From: Thermotoga sp. KOL6
Lineage (GTDB): Bacteria; Thermotogota; Thermotogae; Thermotogales; Thermotogaceae
Assembly (NCBI RefSeq): GCF_002866025.1
Contig: NZ_LNDE01000002.1
Span: forward strand, 517,082-581,081
DNA: 64,000 bases
Direction: 5' to 3'
Below the pieces are notes generated by a model. It saw only the letters and a program-made list of their open reading frames with translations, did no database searches and was not told the DNA's origin. Shown one piece after another: positions 20,699-29,251 of the stretch; positions within the stretch are counted from its first letter, which is position 1; each line of letters starts with the position of its first letter. The position numbers and the translations under genes were made by a program.

Positions 20699-23283
20699 TG
20701 ATTTTTCCTCCTGAGTACTTCTGCAAATCTTAGGTTCTTTCCGAAAGTTTTCAACTGTTTAATGGAGAATCCAATTTTCTCTAACGTTTTCCTCATTTGA
20801 GCGGTCGTTCTCAGCACCCTGAAAGCGGGGTAGAACCACACAGGATCTTCTCTGTTATCTAGATTGGGGACGAAGAAAAAAAGAAGCGCTCTTTTCGAAT
20901 TTACCAATAATTCTTCGAGACTCAGAGACCTTTCTATCCCGGAAATCAGAAGGTAGTTTTCAGAGTTTTCTTTTATCTCTATTCCCAAATCTCTCACAAT
21001 AGAAATTAATTCTGGAGATTTCTCGTTCACGAATAGATCCTCTATATCACTCTCTGCAAGTACTTCGAGAACATACTCTTCTTTTATTTTAAAAGGAGGT
21101 TCTTTGTAAGTTTTTTGTTCTCTTTCCTTGTAGAGCTTCAACGCCTCATCAGTTGGGAACGGAATCGAATAGTAGAAATCTTCTTTTCTCTTCCAAATTC
21201 TGATGGGGTGTATCACTCCAAGACTCGAAAATTTCTCCGTGATGTTTCCAACCCAAACGATTTCATCTTCTTGTTTCATGAAAGGAAGAATTTGATTTGG
21301 ATAAAGTTCGGTGTATGGGTATCTCCCCAGAACGATGTCTCCTAATTTTTCGTTCTCCTTTAATGCCTTTATATGTAGTTCAAAGGCTTTCTTTGGAGAG
21401 TCTTTTTCATAGATCTTCGCAAGTCTATAGTAGTAAAAAGGCAATTTGGTAATATCTTCCAAACTTTCAAGTAATTCTCTTGCTTTCTTTTTATCCTTGT
21501 TGAATAGGGCAACAGCAGAAGCATAGACGGCTATAGGATGGTCAGAGATGAGATACAGTTTTTCTGCATCCTCTTTTGCGTAATCAAGGAGGTCGAAAGG
21601 AAATTCTTTATAACCGGAGAAGTATCTATAAAGTTCTTCATAGACTCCTTCTGTATTCGGGTCGAGTTTTGTTTTCAAATCTTCCACAACGGGTTTTACG
21701 AAACTTGCTATTTCTGGCATCAATTCTACAGCTTTTCTGTATCTAGAAACGGCTTCGGAGAAGTTTCCAAGTTTGAGATAGAGATCTCCTGTAAGCGCTT
21801 GGATTACCCCTGATAGTTTTTCGTCGCCTTCTATCTTTGAGAGGAGTCTGATAATCTTCCCTTCGCTCTCTTGGCCTTTCAAAAGTTCGAAAGCAAGAAG
21901 AAGTCCCGGAATTCCGGTTTTTTTCACAAAAGAGTTCAGATCACCTTCGGTGAGATATTCCAGTAGCAGATCTTTTCTTCTTATCAACCTTTCTACGATC
22001 AATTTCGAGATTCTTTTTGAGAGAGGAACCTTCCTCAACAATCTTTCGGGAACTCTTACATCGAGTTCGGCGATCTTCGTTATTATATCGTCGAAGAACA
22101 GGTTTTCACCATGTTCTGCTATTTTTTCGACAAGTTTGAGACTTTTTTGAAATTCTTCTCGTTCGTCTATTTCTGAAATGATACGGAGTGTAATGGAAAG
22201 TTTAGAAGGATCCACGTCTTCTTCTATCGCTTTCAAGAGATGGTCGTAGGCTTCTTCCCATTTCTTCATCTTCAAACAGGCGTGACACAGAAGCAGATGG
22301 GCTATTCCGATTTCCTTCATACTTAGAATGGTGAACTCATATTTTTCCATTCTATTCAAAGCAAAATCAAGTACTTCCAGAAACTTCTTTCCGTATTCAT
22401 ACATCTTCTCCCAATTTGATCTTCTCTCAAAAATTATCATCTTCGCGAAGTAAGGGTCTGGGTTGTCTGGGAAAGCTTTCAATGCAAGGTCTATGAGTTC
22501 CTCCCCCTTTTCAAGAAATCCATTGGTGACGAGTGTCAAACCAAACAGATAAAAAAATTCGAGGCCAATAGGCGGTATCATTCCAACTTTTTTGATCTCT
22601 TCCAAAGTTTTCCAAGCTATTTTGTTTGCTTCCGATTTTTTTCCAATGCTCAGTTCTGTTTTGTAGAGCTGGACGAGATAGTATATCCTCTCAGCAGGAT
22701 TCTTTGCCGTTTCGAGATGCTTTTTTATGAGAGTAGCGGTTCTTTCGTATTTCTTCTTTTTGAGTTTTCTGGTCCAGATGTAGCCATAGTGGTATATCAC
22801 AAATGGTGCATGAACCACCTTTGGCTTGTAGACTGGTTGATTGTGTACGATGTTTTTGTAACGAACCGTTCCATTTCTAAAAATACGTGGTGTGGAAGCA
22901 ATTTCCGTTCTTTTGAAATCCCAGTCAAGATAGCTCAACGTTGGAAGGTACACGGTGTTCACATCTCTAGGCAAACTTTCAAGGAAGCTTCTAATGTTCT
23001 TTTTGAAATCTTCAGAAACTTCCTCATCAGCATCTAGAATGAGAACCCACTCACAGGTAGGAAACCTCAGTGAAAAATTTCTCGCTTCAGAGAAATCGTC
23101 TTTCCATTCATGAAAGAAGAGTTTATCGGTGTACTCACTTGCGATCTCAGGAGTTCTATCTTTAGAGCCGGTATCCACCACCACAATCTCATCTACGACG
23201 CTCTTGGCACTTTCCAGTGCCCTTCTTATGTTTTGTTCTTCATCTTTCACGATCATCGCAACAGAAAGCAAGCATTTCCCCAT
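20695..23283 (-). CDS. GT2 glycosyltransferase with long TPR region
   Basis: Residues 1-190 are a GT2 catalytic domain: LSVAMIVKDEEQNIRRAL, EIVVVDTGSKDRTPEIA and the metal-binding WVLILDADEEV. This subtype resembles SunS-like and TPR-associated protein glycosyltransferases. Residues about 190-620 are helical repeats (TPR-like), and the last 150 residues have a separate unassigned fold. 862 residues. It is next to flagellin on the same strand, separated by the flagellin terminator, and overlaps the next gene (ATGA). Good ribosome binding site GAGGTGAT before the ATG. Confidence 0.78.
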   Translation of the reverse strand: MGKCLLSVAMIVKDEEQNIRRALESAKSVVDEIVVVDTGSKDRTPEIASEYTDKLFFHEWKDDFSEARNFSLRFPTCEWVLILDADEEVSEDFKKNIRSFLESLPRDVNTVYLPTLSYLDWDFKRTEIASTPRIFRNGTVRYKNIVHNQPVYKPKVVHAPFVIYHYGYIWTRKLKKKKYERTATLIKKHLETAKNPAERIYYLVQLYKTELSIGKKSEANKIAWKTLEEIKKVGMIPPIGLEFFYLFGLTLVTNGFLEKGEELIDLALKAFPDNPDPYFAKMIIFERRSNWEKMYEYGKKFLEVLDFALNRMEKYEFTILSMKEIGIAHLLLCHACLKMKKWEEAYDHLLKAIEEDVDPSKLSITLRIISEIDEREEFQKSLKLVEKIAEHGENLFFDDIITKIAELDVRVPERLLRKVPLSKRISKLIVERLIRRKDLLLEYLTEGDLNSFVKKTGIPGLLLAFELLKGQESEGKIIRLLSKIEGDEKLSGVIQALTGDLYLKLGNFSEAVSRYRKAVELMPEIASFVKPVVEDLKTKLDPNTEGVYEELYRYFSGYKEFPFDLLDYAKEDAEKLYLISDHPIAVYASAVALFNKDKKKARELLESLEDITKLPFYYYRLAKIYEKDSPKKAFELHIKALKENEKLGDIVLGRYPYTELYPNQILPFMKQEDEIVWVGNITEKFSSLGVIHPIRIWKRKEDFYYSIPFPTDEALKLYKEREQKTYKEPPFKIKEEYVLEVLAESDIEDLFVNEKSPELISIVRDLGIEIKENSENYLLISGIERSLSLEELLVNSKRALLFFFVPNLDNREDPVWFYPAFRVLRTTAQMRKTLEKIGFSIKQLKTFGKNLRFAEVLRRKNQ

Positions 23284-23333
23284 GAAACATCACCTCAATG
23301 AAATTTTTCTGTGCTAGAGAGTAGAATTCCTTC

Positions 23334-23365
23334 AAAAAAACAAAAGGGGGCGTGTGCCCCCTTTT
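23334..23365 (-). terminator. Flagellin terminator
   Basis: On the minus strand, the stem AAAAGGGGGC / GCCCCCTTTT (ten pairs, four-base loop, 23342-23365) followed by G and seven Ts, 20 bases after the flagellin stop. Confidence 0.9.
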
Positions 23366-23384
23366 TGCTTGTTATCAATTGCCA

Positions 23385-24545
23385 TTATCTCATGAGCTGT
23401 AGGACATTTTGTGGCAGCGTATTGGCCTGCGCGAGCATTGCCATACTGGACTGGAGCAAGATCTGTTGTTTCGTGAATTCCATCATCTCTTTTGCCATGT
23501 CTGCGTCTCTGATTCTGGATTCTGCGGCGGTCAGGTTTTCTGCTGCAACACCGAGGTTGGAAATCGTGTGTTCGAGTCTGTTCTGTACAGCACCCAATGC
23601 GGCCCTTGCTGTGCTTACCCTATGAATCGCTGCATCTATGACCATTATAGATCTTTCAGCGGAATCTTGTGTAGTCACATCGAGTGATGCCGTTGTCAGT
23701 CCCAAAGCTCCAGAACTCATATCGTCAATACCAGCTACCATGTTGTGTCCTTCGTTAGCTCCAATTTGGAAGACGAGTTGAGAATTCGATGTGTTGAGAG
23801 CTTCAACTCTGACGACAGCGCTGTCAACCACTTCACCTGAAGGCAATGCTCCACCAAAGTCGTTTATATCAAAAGCAACTGTCCAGGTGAAGTTAATGTT
23901 ACCGAGCGTTGCAGAACCGGCTGTTATAGATGTTATCGTGGATGTACTTCCACTTGCTGTGAACAGAGTGATTTTGACATCGAGCTGGCTGGTCTCACTT
24001 CCGTTCAGCTGTCCGACTTCTATCACGTAAGTTCCTTCAATCGCGGCACTGGAAACCGTTCCAAGTTGCACATTTATATTTCCACCGGTCACAACTTTGG
24101 CATCAACTTCGTTTCTGAAACTTTCAAGCTTTCCATCGAGTAGTTTTTTGGTGTTGAACTCGGTTGTTCTTGCGATTCTGTCGATCTCTTCTCTGAGTTG
24201 GTCAATTTCCTTTTGAATCTGCTCTCTGTCGACATCTGTGTTTGTATCACTTGCAGCTTGAACCGCGAGTTCCCTCATTCTCTGAAGGATCGAGTGGACT
24301 TCTGTAAGCGCTCCCTCTGCTGTTTGGATCAAAGAAATTGCGTCTTGAGCATTTTTAATAGCCATGTTCAATCCTTTGATCTGGCCTCTCATCTTTTCAC
24401 TGATTGCAAGACCAGCAGCGTCATCTCCAGCCCTGTTGATTCTGAGACCAGAGGAAAGTCTTTCAAGAGTTTTACTCATACTGTACTGTGTTTGATTGAT
24501 ATTCCTCCAAGCGTTCAATGCACTTATGTTGTGGTTAATTCTCAT
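23385..24545 (-). CDS. fliC: Flagellin
   Basis: Filament subunit of the flagellum. The N-terminal D0/D1 region is highly typical: MRINHNISALNAWRNINQTQ, LSSGLRINRAGDDAAGLAIS and AQDAISLIQTAEGALTEV; the C-terminal D1/D0 ends in NLTAAESRIRDADMAKEMME and ILLQSSMAMLAQANTLPQNV. The central 130 residues (about 155-290), rich in Ser, Thr and Val, are the variable exposed part where glycans usually sit. ATG at 24545 is correctly spaced from GGAGGTGA; GTG at 24551 overlaps that site. Monocistronic, with a sigma-28 promoter and two CsrA-like sites upstream. Confidence 0.97.
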   Translation of the reverse strand: MRINHNISALNAWRNINQTQYSMSKTLERLSSGLRINRAGDDAAGLAISEKMRGQIKGLNMAIKNAQDAISLIQTAEGALTEVHSILQRMRELAVQAASDTNTDVDREQIQKEIDQLREEIDRIARTTEFNTKKLLDGKLESFRNEVDAKVVTGGNINVQLGTVSSAAIEGTYVIEVGQLNGSETSQLDVKITLFTASGSTSTITSITAGSATLGNINFTWTVAFDINDFGGALPSGEVVDSAVVRVEALNTSNSQLVFQIGANEGHNMVAGIDDMSSGALGLTTASLDVTTQDSAERSIMVIDAAIHRVSTARAALGAVQNRLEHTISNLGVAAENLTAAESRIRDADMAKEMMEFTKQQILLQSSMAMLAQANTLPQNVLQLMR

Positions 24546-24554
24546 AGACACTTC

Positions 24555-24584
24555 ACCTCCATGTGAAGTTTTTTACTTCCCTGT
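24555..24584 (-). promoter_or_regulatory. Two CsrA-type binding sites in the flagellin leader
   Basis: The minus-strand leader has two exact matches to the consensus ACANGGANGT: ACAGGGAAGT (24584-24575) and ACATGGAGGT (24564-24555). The second covers the ribosome binding site and sits in a hairpin (stem ACTTCAC / GTGAAGT, 24569-24550) with GGA in the loop, the form CsrA prefers. Confidence 0.65.
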
Positions 24585-24585
24585 G

Positions 24586-24597
24586 CCCGGCGCCGGG
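24586..24597 (-). other. GC-rich palindrome near the 5' end of the flagellin mRNA
   Basis: Perfect 12-base palindrome CCCGGCGCCGGG in an otherwise AT-rich leader, a few bases after the predicted transcript start. It could protect the 5' end or frame the first CsrA-like site. Confidence 0.5.
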
Positions 24598-24609
24598 TTT
24601 TCCATCTTT

Positions 24610-24637
24610 TTAATCGGAAAAAAATCATGGGGTTTTA
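24610..24637 (-). promoter_or_regulatory. Sigma-28 (FliA) promoter of flagellin
   Basis: On the minus strand TAAA (24637-24634), then 15 bases, then TCCGATTA ending at 24610; this matches the sigma-28 pattern TAAA-N15-GCCGATAA with correct spacing. Predicted start of the transcript near 24603. Confidence 0.75.
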
Positions 24638-24663
24638 ATGTTAAATGTTTGTAACAACGAAAG

Positions 24664-24672
24664 TGATAAAAT
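24664..24672 (+). promoter_or_regulatory. Promoter of the acyltransferase operon
   Basis: Extended -10 element TGATAAAAT in the divergent gap with flagellin, 22 bases before the GTG start; no convincing -35. Confidence 0.45.
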
Positions 24673-24693
24673 TCCTTCGAGGAGGTGAATTGA

Positions 24694-25458
24694 GTGTCTT
24701 ATATATCCAAATTAGCAGTCTTTGAGGGAAGTGTGGAGATAGGTTACAACGTCGTTATAGAAGACAACGTGATCGTTGGTAAGAATGTGAAGATTGGAAA
24801 CAACGTCGTCATAAAAGAAGGAACTAAAATTGGTGACAACTGTGTGATTTTCGATGGGGCGGTATTGGGAAAAGAACCTTGGAAATCTAGTACATCTGCT
24901 ACTACGAAAGAGGCAACTGGATTATCGCCTTTGAAAATAGGCAACAACGTCGTGATAGGAGCGAATTCTGTTGTGTACAAAGGGGCTCTATTGGAAGACT
25001 TTGTTTTTGTCGGTGATCTTGCAGTGATAAGAGAGAGAGTAACCGTAGGAATCGCTTCCGTCGTCGGAAAAGGTGTAACGATCGAAAACGAAACAACCAT
25101 AGGGAAATACGTGAAAATAGAAACGAATGCGTACATAACGGCTTTTTCCGTCGTGGAGGATTATTGTTTCGTTGCTCCTGAAGTTACTTTCACGAACGAC
25201 AATTTTCTCGGTCGAACTGAAGAGAGAAAAAAATTCTTCAAGGGACCGATATTGAAGAAAGGTTCAAGAATCGGTGCAAATGCGACCCTTTTACCGGGCA
25301 TCGTTGTAGGGGAAGATGCTTTGGTTGCAGCGGGAGCGGTTGTAACGCGAGATGTCCCAGCGAGAAAAATCGTGATGGGGGTACCGGCTAAAGTCGTTGG
25401 AGATGTACCGGAGAATCAACTTCTGGAGAATCAAAGTTACTACCGGGAGGAAGAATAA
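24694..25458 (+). CDS. Hexapeptide-repeat acyltransferase
   Basis: A left-handed beta-helix acetyltransferase. Hexapeptide repeats run through almost the whole chain (VEIGYNVVIEDNVIVGKNV, KIGNNVVIGANSVVYKG), then a loop with NDNFLGR and the closing coil KGSRIGANATLLPGIVVGED and AGAVVTRDVPARKIVMGVPA. This arrangement is typical of sugar-nucleotide N-acetyltransferases making modified sugars for surface glycans. Starts with GTG after GAGGAGGTGA. First gene of a rightward group that diverges from flagellin, followed by a glycosyltransferase; a role in making the sugar for surface or flagellin glycosylation is inference. Confidence 0.82.
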   Translation: MSYISKLAVFEGSVEIGYNVVIEDNVIVGKNVKIGNNVVIKEGTKIGDNCVIFDGAVLGKEPWKSSTSATTKEATGLSPLKIGNNVVIGANSVVYKGALLEDFVFVGDLAVIRERVTVGIASVVGKGVTIENETTIGKYVKIETNAYITAFSVVEDYCFVAPEVTFTNDNFLGRTEERKKFFKGPILKKGSRIGANATLLPGIVVGEDALVAAGAVVTRDVPARKIVMGVPAKVVGDVPENQLLENQSYYREEE

Positions 25459-26657
25459 TGAACATAGCGATACTAAACCACTATGCGAGTATTCCAGAAA
25501 TGGGAAGTGCCGAGACGAGGCATTTTGAACTGGCAAAACGTTTTGTGAGCGAGGGTTACAACGTTGATATTTACGTTGGAGACTTTTCTCATCTTTTGAA
25601 AAAGAGATGGAGTGAGGTATACGGCTGGAGATTTTCCAAAGAGGGGATAAACTTCCTTGTTGTAAAGACGAGAACTTATCGTAAAAACTCTTTCGACAGA
25701 TTCTTGTCCTCATACGATTATTACAGGAACGGGAAGCATCTCATTCTTAAAGGAGATTATGATGTGATCATTGCATCTTCACCACATCCATTCTCGTGGA
25801 GTTTGGGATGGTATTACGTAAAGAAGAAAGGAAAGGGAAAATTTTTCATCGAGATCAGAGACGTTTGGCCGGACGATCTTTTGAAATTTGGATCTTTATC
25901 ATCTTTTCATCCTGTCGCAAAATTATTTGACCTTATGTGCAGAAAATATTATCCCAAAGCAGATGGTCTCATCCTTTTGCTCCCGGATCTTTCAAAACAC
26001 TTTAAAAGACTGAAAATCCAACCTCGAAAACATATCTTCATTCCAAACGGAATCGATGTGAAACAATTCGAGAATCCAAAGCGATGTGTTACAGTAGATG
26101 ATATCTTCTCCAAGATTCCTCAAGGAAGAGTAAAAGTTGTCTACGCAGGATCGATAGCCCCTCATAAGGGAATAAAGGAATTCCTTCAAACCTTGAAGAA
26201 AGTGCCCAAAGATCTGAGAAACAAATTTTCTTTTCTGTTCATAGGGCCATCCCAGCCGAACTATCTAGAGGAATTGAAGGTCATTTCGAAAGATTTGTCC
26301 AACGTTTTCTTCTTCGATCCTGTTCCAAAGATTTGTGTTCCTTATCTCCTTCAAAAAGCGGACTTCCTTCTTTTCACACTTTCTTCAGCTGAGATGAATG
26401 ATCCTGCGGTGAGTTCTTACAAGGTTCTCGACTACATGGCTTCGGGGAAACCCGTTCTCTGTGTTGACATAGAAGGGCTCCCCTTCAAAAAAACGGGTGG
26501 TGCGATCTTCTTTAACAAGAAAAACCTCACCGAAACATTGAGAACCCTTCTTGAAAGAGACTTCTCTCATCTTGGTTTGAAGAATCGTGAGTTTGTAGAA
26601 CAAGAAAGAAGTTGGGATCCCCTTTACAAAAAATTAAAGGATTTTCTCTTCTCTTGA
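25458..26657 (+). CDS. GT4 glycosyltransferase (WbuB-like)
   Basis: A GT-B enzyme. The start MNIAILNHYASIPEMGSAE, with an ETRHFELAKRF helix, resembles WbuB/WsaF-like surface polysaccharide transferases; the donor half has IFIPNGIDVKQFEN, VVYAGSIAPHKGIKEFLQ, FLFIGPSQPNYL and SSYKVLDYMASGKPVLCVD. It starts one base into the previous stop (TAATG), so it is coupled to the acyltransferase. Likely adds the acylated sugar to a surface glycan; acceptor unknown. Confidence 0.82.
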   Translation: MNIAILNHYASIPEMGSAETRHFELAKRFVSEGYNVDIYVGDFSHLLKKRWSEVYGWRFSKEGINFLVVKTRTYRKNSFDRFLSSYDYYRNGKHLILKGDYDVIIASSPHPFSWSLGWYYVKKKGKGKFFIEIRDVWPDDLLKFGSLSSFHPVAKLFDLMCRKYYPKADGLILLLPDLSKHFKRLKIQPRKHIFIPNGIDVKQFENPKRCVTVDDIFSKIPQGRVKVVYAGSIAPHKGIKEFLQTLKKVPKDLRNKFSFLFIGPSQPNYLEELKVISKDLSNVFFFDPVPKICVPYLLQKADFLLFTLSSAEMNDPAVSSYKVLDYMASGKPVLCVDIEGLPFKKTGGAIFFNKKNLTETLRTLLERDFSHLGLKNREFVEQERSWDPLYKKLKDFLFS

Positions 26658-26718
26658 GATAAAAAATTAGGATAGAATAATGTATGCCGCATATTCCAAG
26701 ACAGAAGGAGAGCTGGAT

Positions 26719-27966
26719 ATGAAGCAACTCACAGAAAAAGACTATCGATGGAACTTCATAGTCAACTCTCTCGATATGGCTTTTTTCAGTCTCGGTATGA
26801 CTCTGGGTTCCATCTTCACACTCTTTCCCGTCTTTGCAAAAAATCTTGGGGCATCGAATGTTGAAATCGGTCTCATTCCAGCCATCGCTAATTTGGGCTG
26901 GGGTATTCCTGCTATATGGGGAGCCAAATACGCCGAAAGGTCTCCTAGGAAATTAGATCTCGTTTTGAAAGTTACCATGGGAGAAAGACTCCCTTATCTC
27001 TTTATGGCACTAATAAGTTTTTACCTTGCAATTCCTTCACCGAAATTGGCCCTCTACCTTTCCATATTGATGATGGGAGTGGCAACTTTCACTATGGGGT
27101 TTCTTGGTCCTCCTTGGATGAGTATGATAGAGAAGGTCATCGATCCGAAAAGAAGAGGTTCTTTCTTTGCAATGGGAAGCGGCTTAGGTGCAATCCTAGG
27201 AATCGGTGGGTCCGTTCTTGCAAAACACCTACTTTCCAGTTACCCATTTCCTAAAAACTTTGGATACGTGTTTATGACATCGTTTGTATTTTTCATGGTG
27301 TCTTTCTTCTTTTTAATTCTCACGAGAGAAGTGCCCGATTGTGCTGTTTATGAAAATGAATCCATGTGGAGTTACATAAGAAACATGAAAAATGTTTTTA
27401 TTGACAAAAATTTTAGAAATTACTTGATGGATAGAATTCTCACCAGCTTTATGTTCGCTTCCAGTGGTTTCGTAACAGTTTATATTTTGAAAAAGCTTTC
27501 TCTTTCAGACGATGTGGCAGCAGTTTTTACCGCTATCATACTTGCATCACAAGGAATATCATCTTTTCTGTTCGGTCCCCTCGGTGATAAAAAGGGACAC
27601 AAACTCAATCTTATCCTGAGTAAGGTAGCCTATACCTCTGCTGTTCTTCTTGTGGTTACATGTAACAGTATCTTGGAGGCTTACGTTGCTTTTGCACTGT
27701 TGGGGCTCGTCAACACCACAAACAATGTGGGAAGTATGGCAATCACGTTGGATTTCGTTTCCGGTAAACGGAAGGAATTGTACATGGGATCCTTGTATTT
27801 TTCTATCGCCCCATTTTCTTTCGTTGCACCACTCGTGGGTGGGAAGATAGCGGATATTTTTGGATACGATGTGCTTATGATTCTCACTGCAATAATCGGT
27901 GCATTCGGTTGCTTTTACGTCTTAAAATTCATCTCGGATCCGAGAAAACAGAGCAAACTCGATTGA
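26719..27966 (+). CDS. Major facilitator superfamily transporter
   Basis: A 415-residue inner-membrane protein with about 12 hydrophobic segments in two halves joined by a basic loop (residues about 195-225). The first half has SIFTLFPVFAKNLGASNVE and a GxLxDR-like region KYAERSPRKLD; the second half repeats it as FGPLGDKKGHKLN. Substrate cannot be told from sequence. The ATG at 26719 follows GAAGGAGAG; an upstream in-frame ATG at 26680 lacks a ribosome binding site. Its stop overlaps the rpsB promoter -35 element. Confidence 0.82.
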   Translation: MKQLTEKDYRWNFIVNSLDMAFFSLGMTLGSIFTLFPVFAKNLGASNVEIGLIPAIANLGWGIPAIWGAKYAERSPRKLDLVLKVTMGERLPYLFMALISFYLAIPSPKLALYLSILMMGVATFTMGFLGPPWMSMIEKVIDPKRRGSFFAMGSGLGAILGIGGSVLAKHLLSSYPFPKNFGYVFMTSFVFFMVSFFFLILTREVPDCAVYENESMWSYIRNMKNVFIDKNFRNYLMDRILTSFMFASSGFVTVYILKKLSLSDDVAAVFTAIILASQGISSFLFGPLGDKKGHKLNLILSKVAYTSAVLLVVTCNSILEAYVAFALLGLVNTTNNVGSMAITLDFVSGKRKELYMGSLYFSIAPFSFVAPLVGGKIADIFGYDVLMILTAIIGAFGCFYVLKFISDPRKQSKLD

Positions 27967-27991
27967 ATTTTTCACATTTTAGTGATAAAAT
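27963..27991 (+). promoter_or_regulatory. Promoter of rpsB
   Basis: TTGAAT (27963-27968), 17-base spacer, TAAAAT (27986-27991) with a TG extension. The -35 overlaps the stop codon of the MFS gene. Confidence 0.75.
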
Positions 27992-28085
27992 CTCCGAGGT
28001 ATTCATAACACACGCCCCTGGATCCCACCCTCGGTGCCTGTAAAAAGGCCGGCGTGGGTTTGAAGGGGGCGGAGGATTAAAACCA
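27992..28085 (+). ncRNA. Structured leader RNA of rpsB (candidate S2 autoregulatory leader)
   Basis: A 100-base, GC-rich leader in an AT-rich genome. Nested complementary pairs can be read: CTCCG (27992-27996) with CGGAG (28070-28074), CCCC (28015-28018) with GGGG (28066-28069), CCCAC (28024-28028) with GTGGG (28054-28058), closed by GCC/GGC around TGTAAAAA. Ribosomal protein S2 represses its own mRNA in other bacteria; a similar role here is inference. I cannot place it in a named RNA family. Confidence 0.6.
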
Positions 28086-28105
28086 AAAGGATGGAGGTGT
28101 TGTTC

Positions 28106-28888
28106 GTGCCAGTTGTTACGATGAAACAGCTTCTCGAAGCAGGGGTTCATTTTGGCCACAGGACGAGAAGATGGAATCCTAAGATGGCCCCGTACATTTA
28201 TACGGAGAGGAAAGGCATTTACATCATCGATCTCCAGAAAACACAGCAACTCTTGGAAGAAGCCTACTATTTTGTAAGAGAAAAGGCCAGCGAAGGTGCC
28301 ACGATTCTTTTTGTGGGAACGAAGAAACAAGCTCAGGGAGTTATAAAAGCTGAAGCGGAAAGGTGTGGTGCCTTTTATGTCAACAACAGGTGGCTTGGAG
28401 GTCTTCTGACCAACTTCAAAACTATAAGATCCAGGATTGATAAACTCATAGAGCTTGAAGAGATGGAGCAGAGTGGGAAACTCGAAGAACTTCCGAAAAA
28501 AGAACAAAGCAGAATAAGAAGAATTTTAGAAAAGCTCAGAAAGAACCTCGGTGGTCTCAAGGAAATGAGGAGATTACCGGATATCCTCTATGTTGTAGAT
28601 CCGCGGAAAGAAAAAATCGCGGTTGCCGAGGCCAACAAACTCGGTATTCCTATAGTTGCCATCGTTGATACCAATTGTGATCCCGATCCAATTGATTACG
28701 TGATTCCTGGAAACGATGATGCAATAAGATCCATAAAACTCATCACTTCTGTTATAGCAAATGCATATCTTGAAGGAAGAGAAGGAGCTCCTCTCGCAAC
28801 TGAAGAAGAAGCAGAGACGAGTGAAGAAGTTGCAGAGGAAATGGGTGAAGAGCTAGATTTTGGAGAATTTGAAGAGGAAGAAGTTTGA
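28106..28888 (+). CDS. rpsB: 30S ribosomal protein S2
   Basis: Small-subunit protein bridging head and body. The N-terminus [20 protein letters not shown] and blocks [31 protein letters not shown] and [15 protein letters not shown] are diagnostic. The GTG at 28106 is seven bases after GGAGGTG and gives the expected start; an ATG at 28091 lies in front of that site. The C-terminus carries a long acidic tail (about 30 residues, mostly Glu). Unusually, the gene is monocistronic: a terminator follows and tsf, the usual partner, is absent. Confidence 0.97.
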   Translation: MPVVTMKQLLEAGVHFGHRTRRWNPKMAPYIYTERKGIYIIDLQKTQQLLEEAYYFVREKASEGATILFVGTKKQAQGVIKAEAERCGAFYVNNRWLGGLLTNFKTIRSRIDKLIELEEMEQSGKLEELPKKEQSRIRRILEKLRKNLGGLKEMRRLPDILYVVDPRKEKIAVAEANKLGIPIVAIVDTNCDPDPIDYVIPGNDDAIRSIKLITSVIANAYLEGREGAPLATEEEAETSEEVAEEMGEELDFGEFEEEEV

Positions 28889-28893
28889 TGAAA

Positions 28894-28920
28894 AAGGGGG
28901 TGAGTAACCCCCTTTATTCT
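28894..28920 (+). terminator. rpsB terminator
   Basis: Stem AAGGGGGT / ACCCCCTT with a GAGTA loop, followed by TATTCTTTCTTT; its right arm touches the stop codon of the convergent YbjQ gene. Confidence 0.85.
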
Positions 28921-29237
28921 TTCTTTCGAAGTTTCACCGCCGTACCGTATGCGAGAATTTCAGCGGCACCGCTCATTATGGTTGAAGAGGAAAATCTGAA
29001 TCCTATTACCGCATCCGCTCCCAGTTTTTCCGCTTCTTTTACCATTCTCTCCAAGGCGATATTTCTCGCTTCTGTGAGCATCTCTGTGTAACCTTTAATT
29101 TCCCCACCAGCTAATGTTTTAAGGGCTGCTGCGATATCCCTTCCCAGGTGTTTTGACATCACTACGTTCCCGGAAACGATTCCAACTACTTCTTTCACTT
29201 CGTATCCTGGTATTTTCTCCGTTGTTGTCACTATCAT
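28914..29237 (-). CDS. YbjQ/UPF0145 family protein
   Basis: 107-residue small protein of the YbjQ (UPF0145, DUF74) family, which assembles as a pentamer and has been called a putative heavy-metal-binding domain. Typical blocks: MIVTTTEKIPGYEVKEVVGI, GNVVMSKHLGRDI, and EAEKLGADAVIGFRFSS with the closing AYGTAVKL. Full length for the family. Function not established. It lies 14 bases downstream of the ABC transporter permease start region on the same strand, probably as the last gene of that operon. Confidence 0.88.
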   Translation of the reverse strand: MIVTTTEKIPGYEVKEVVGIVSGNVVMSKHLGRDIAAALKTLAGGEIKGYTEMLTEARNIALERMVKEAEKLGADAVIGFRFSSSTIMSGAAEILAYGTAVKLRKKE

Positions 29238-29251
29238 GATTTCTCACCCCC

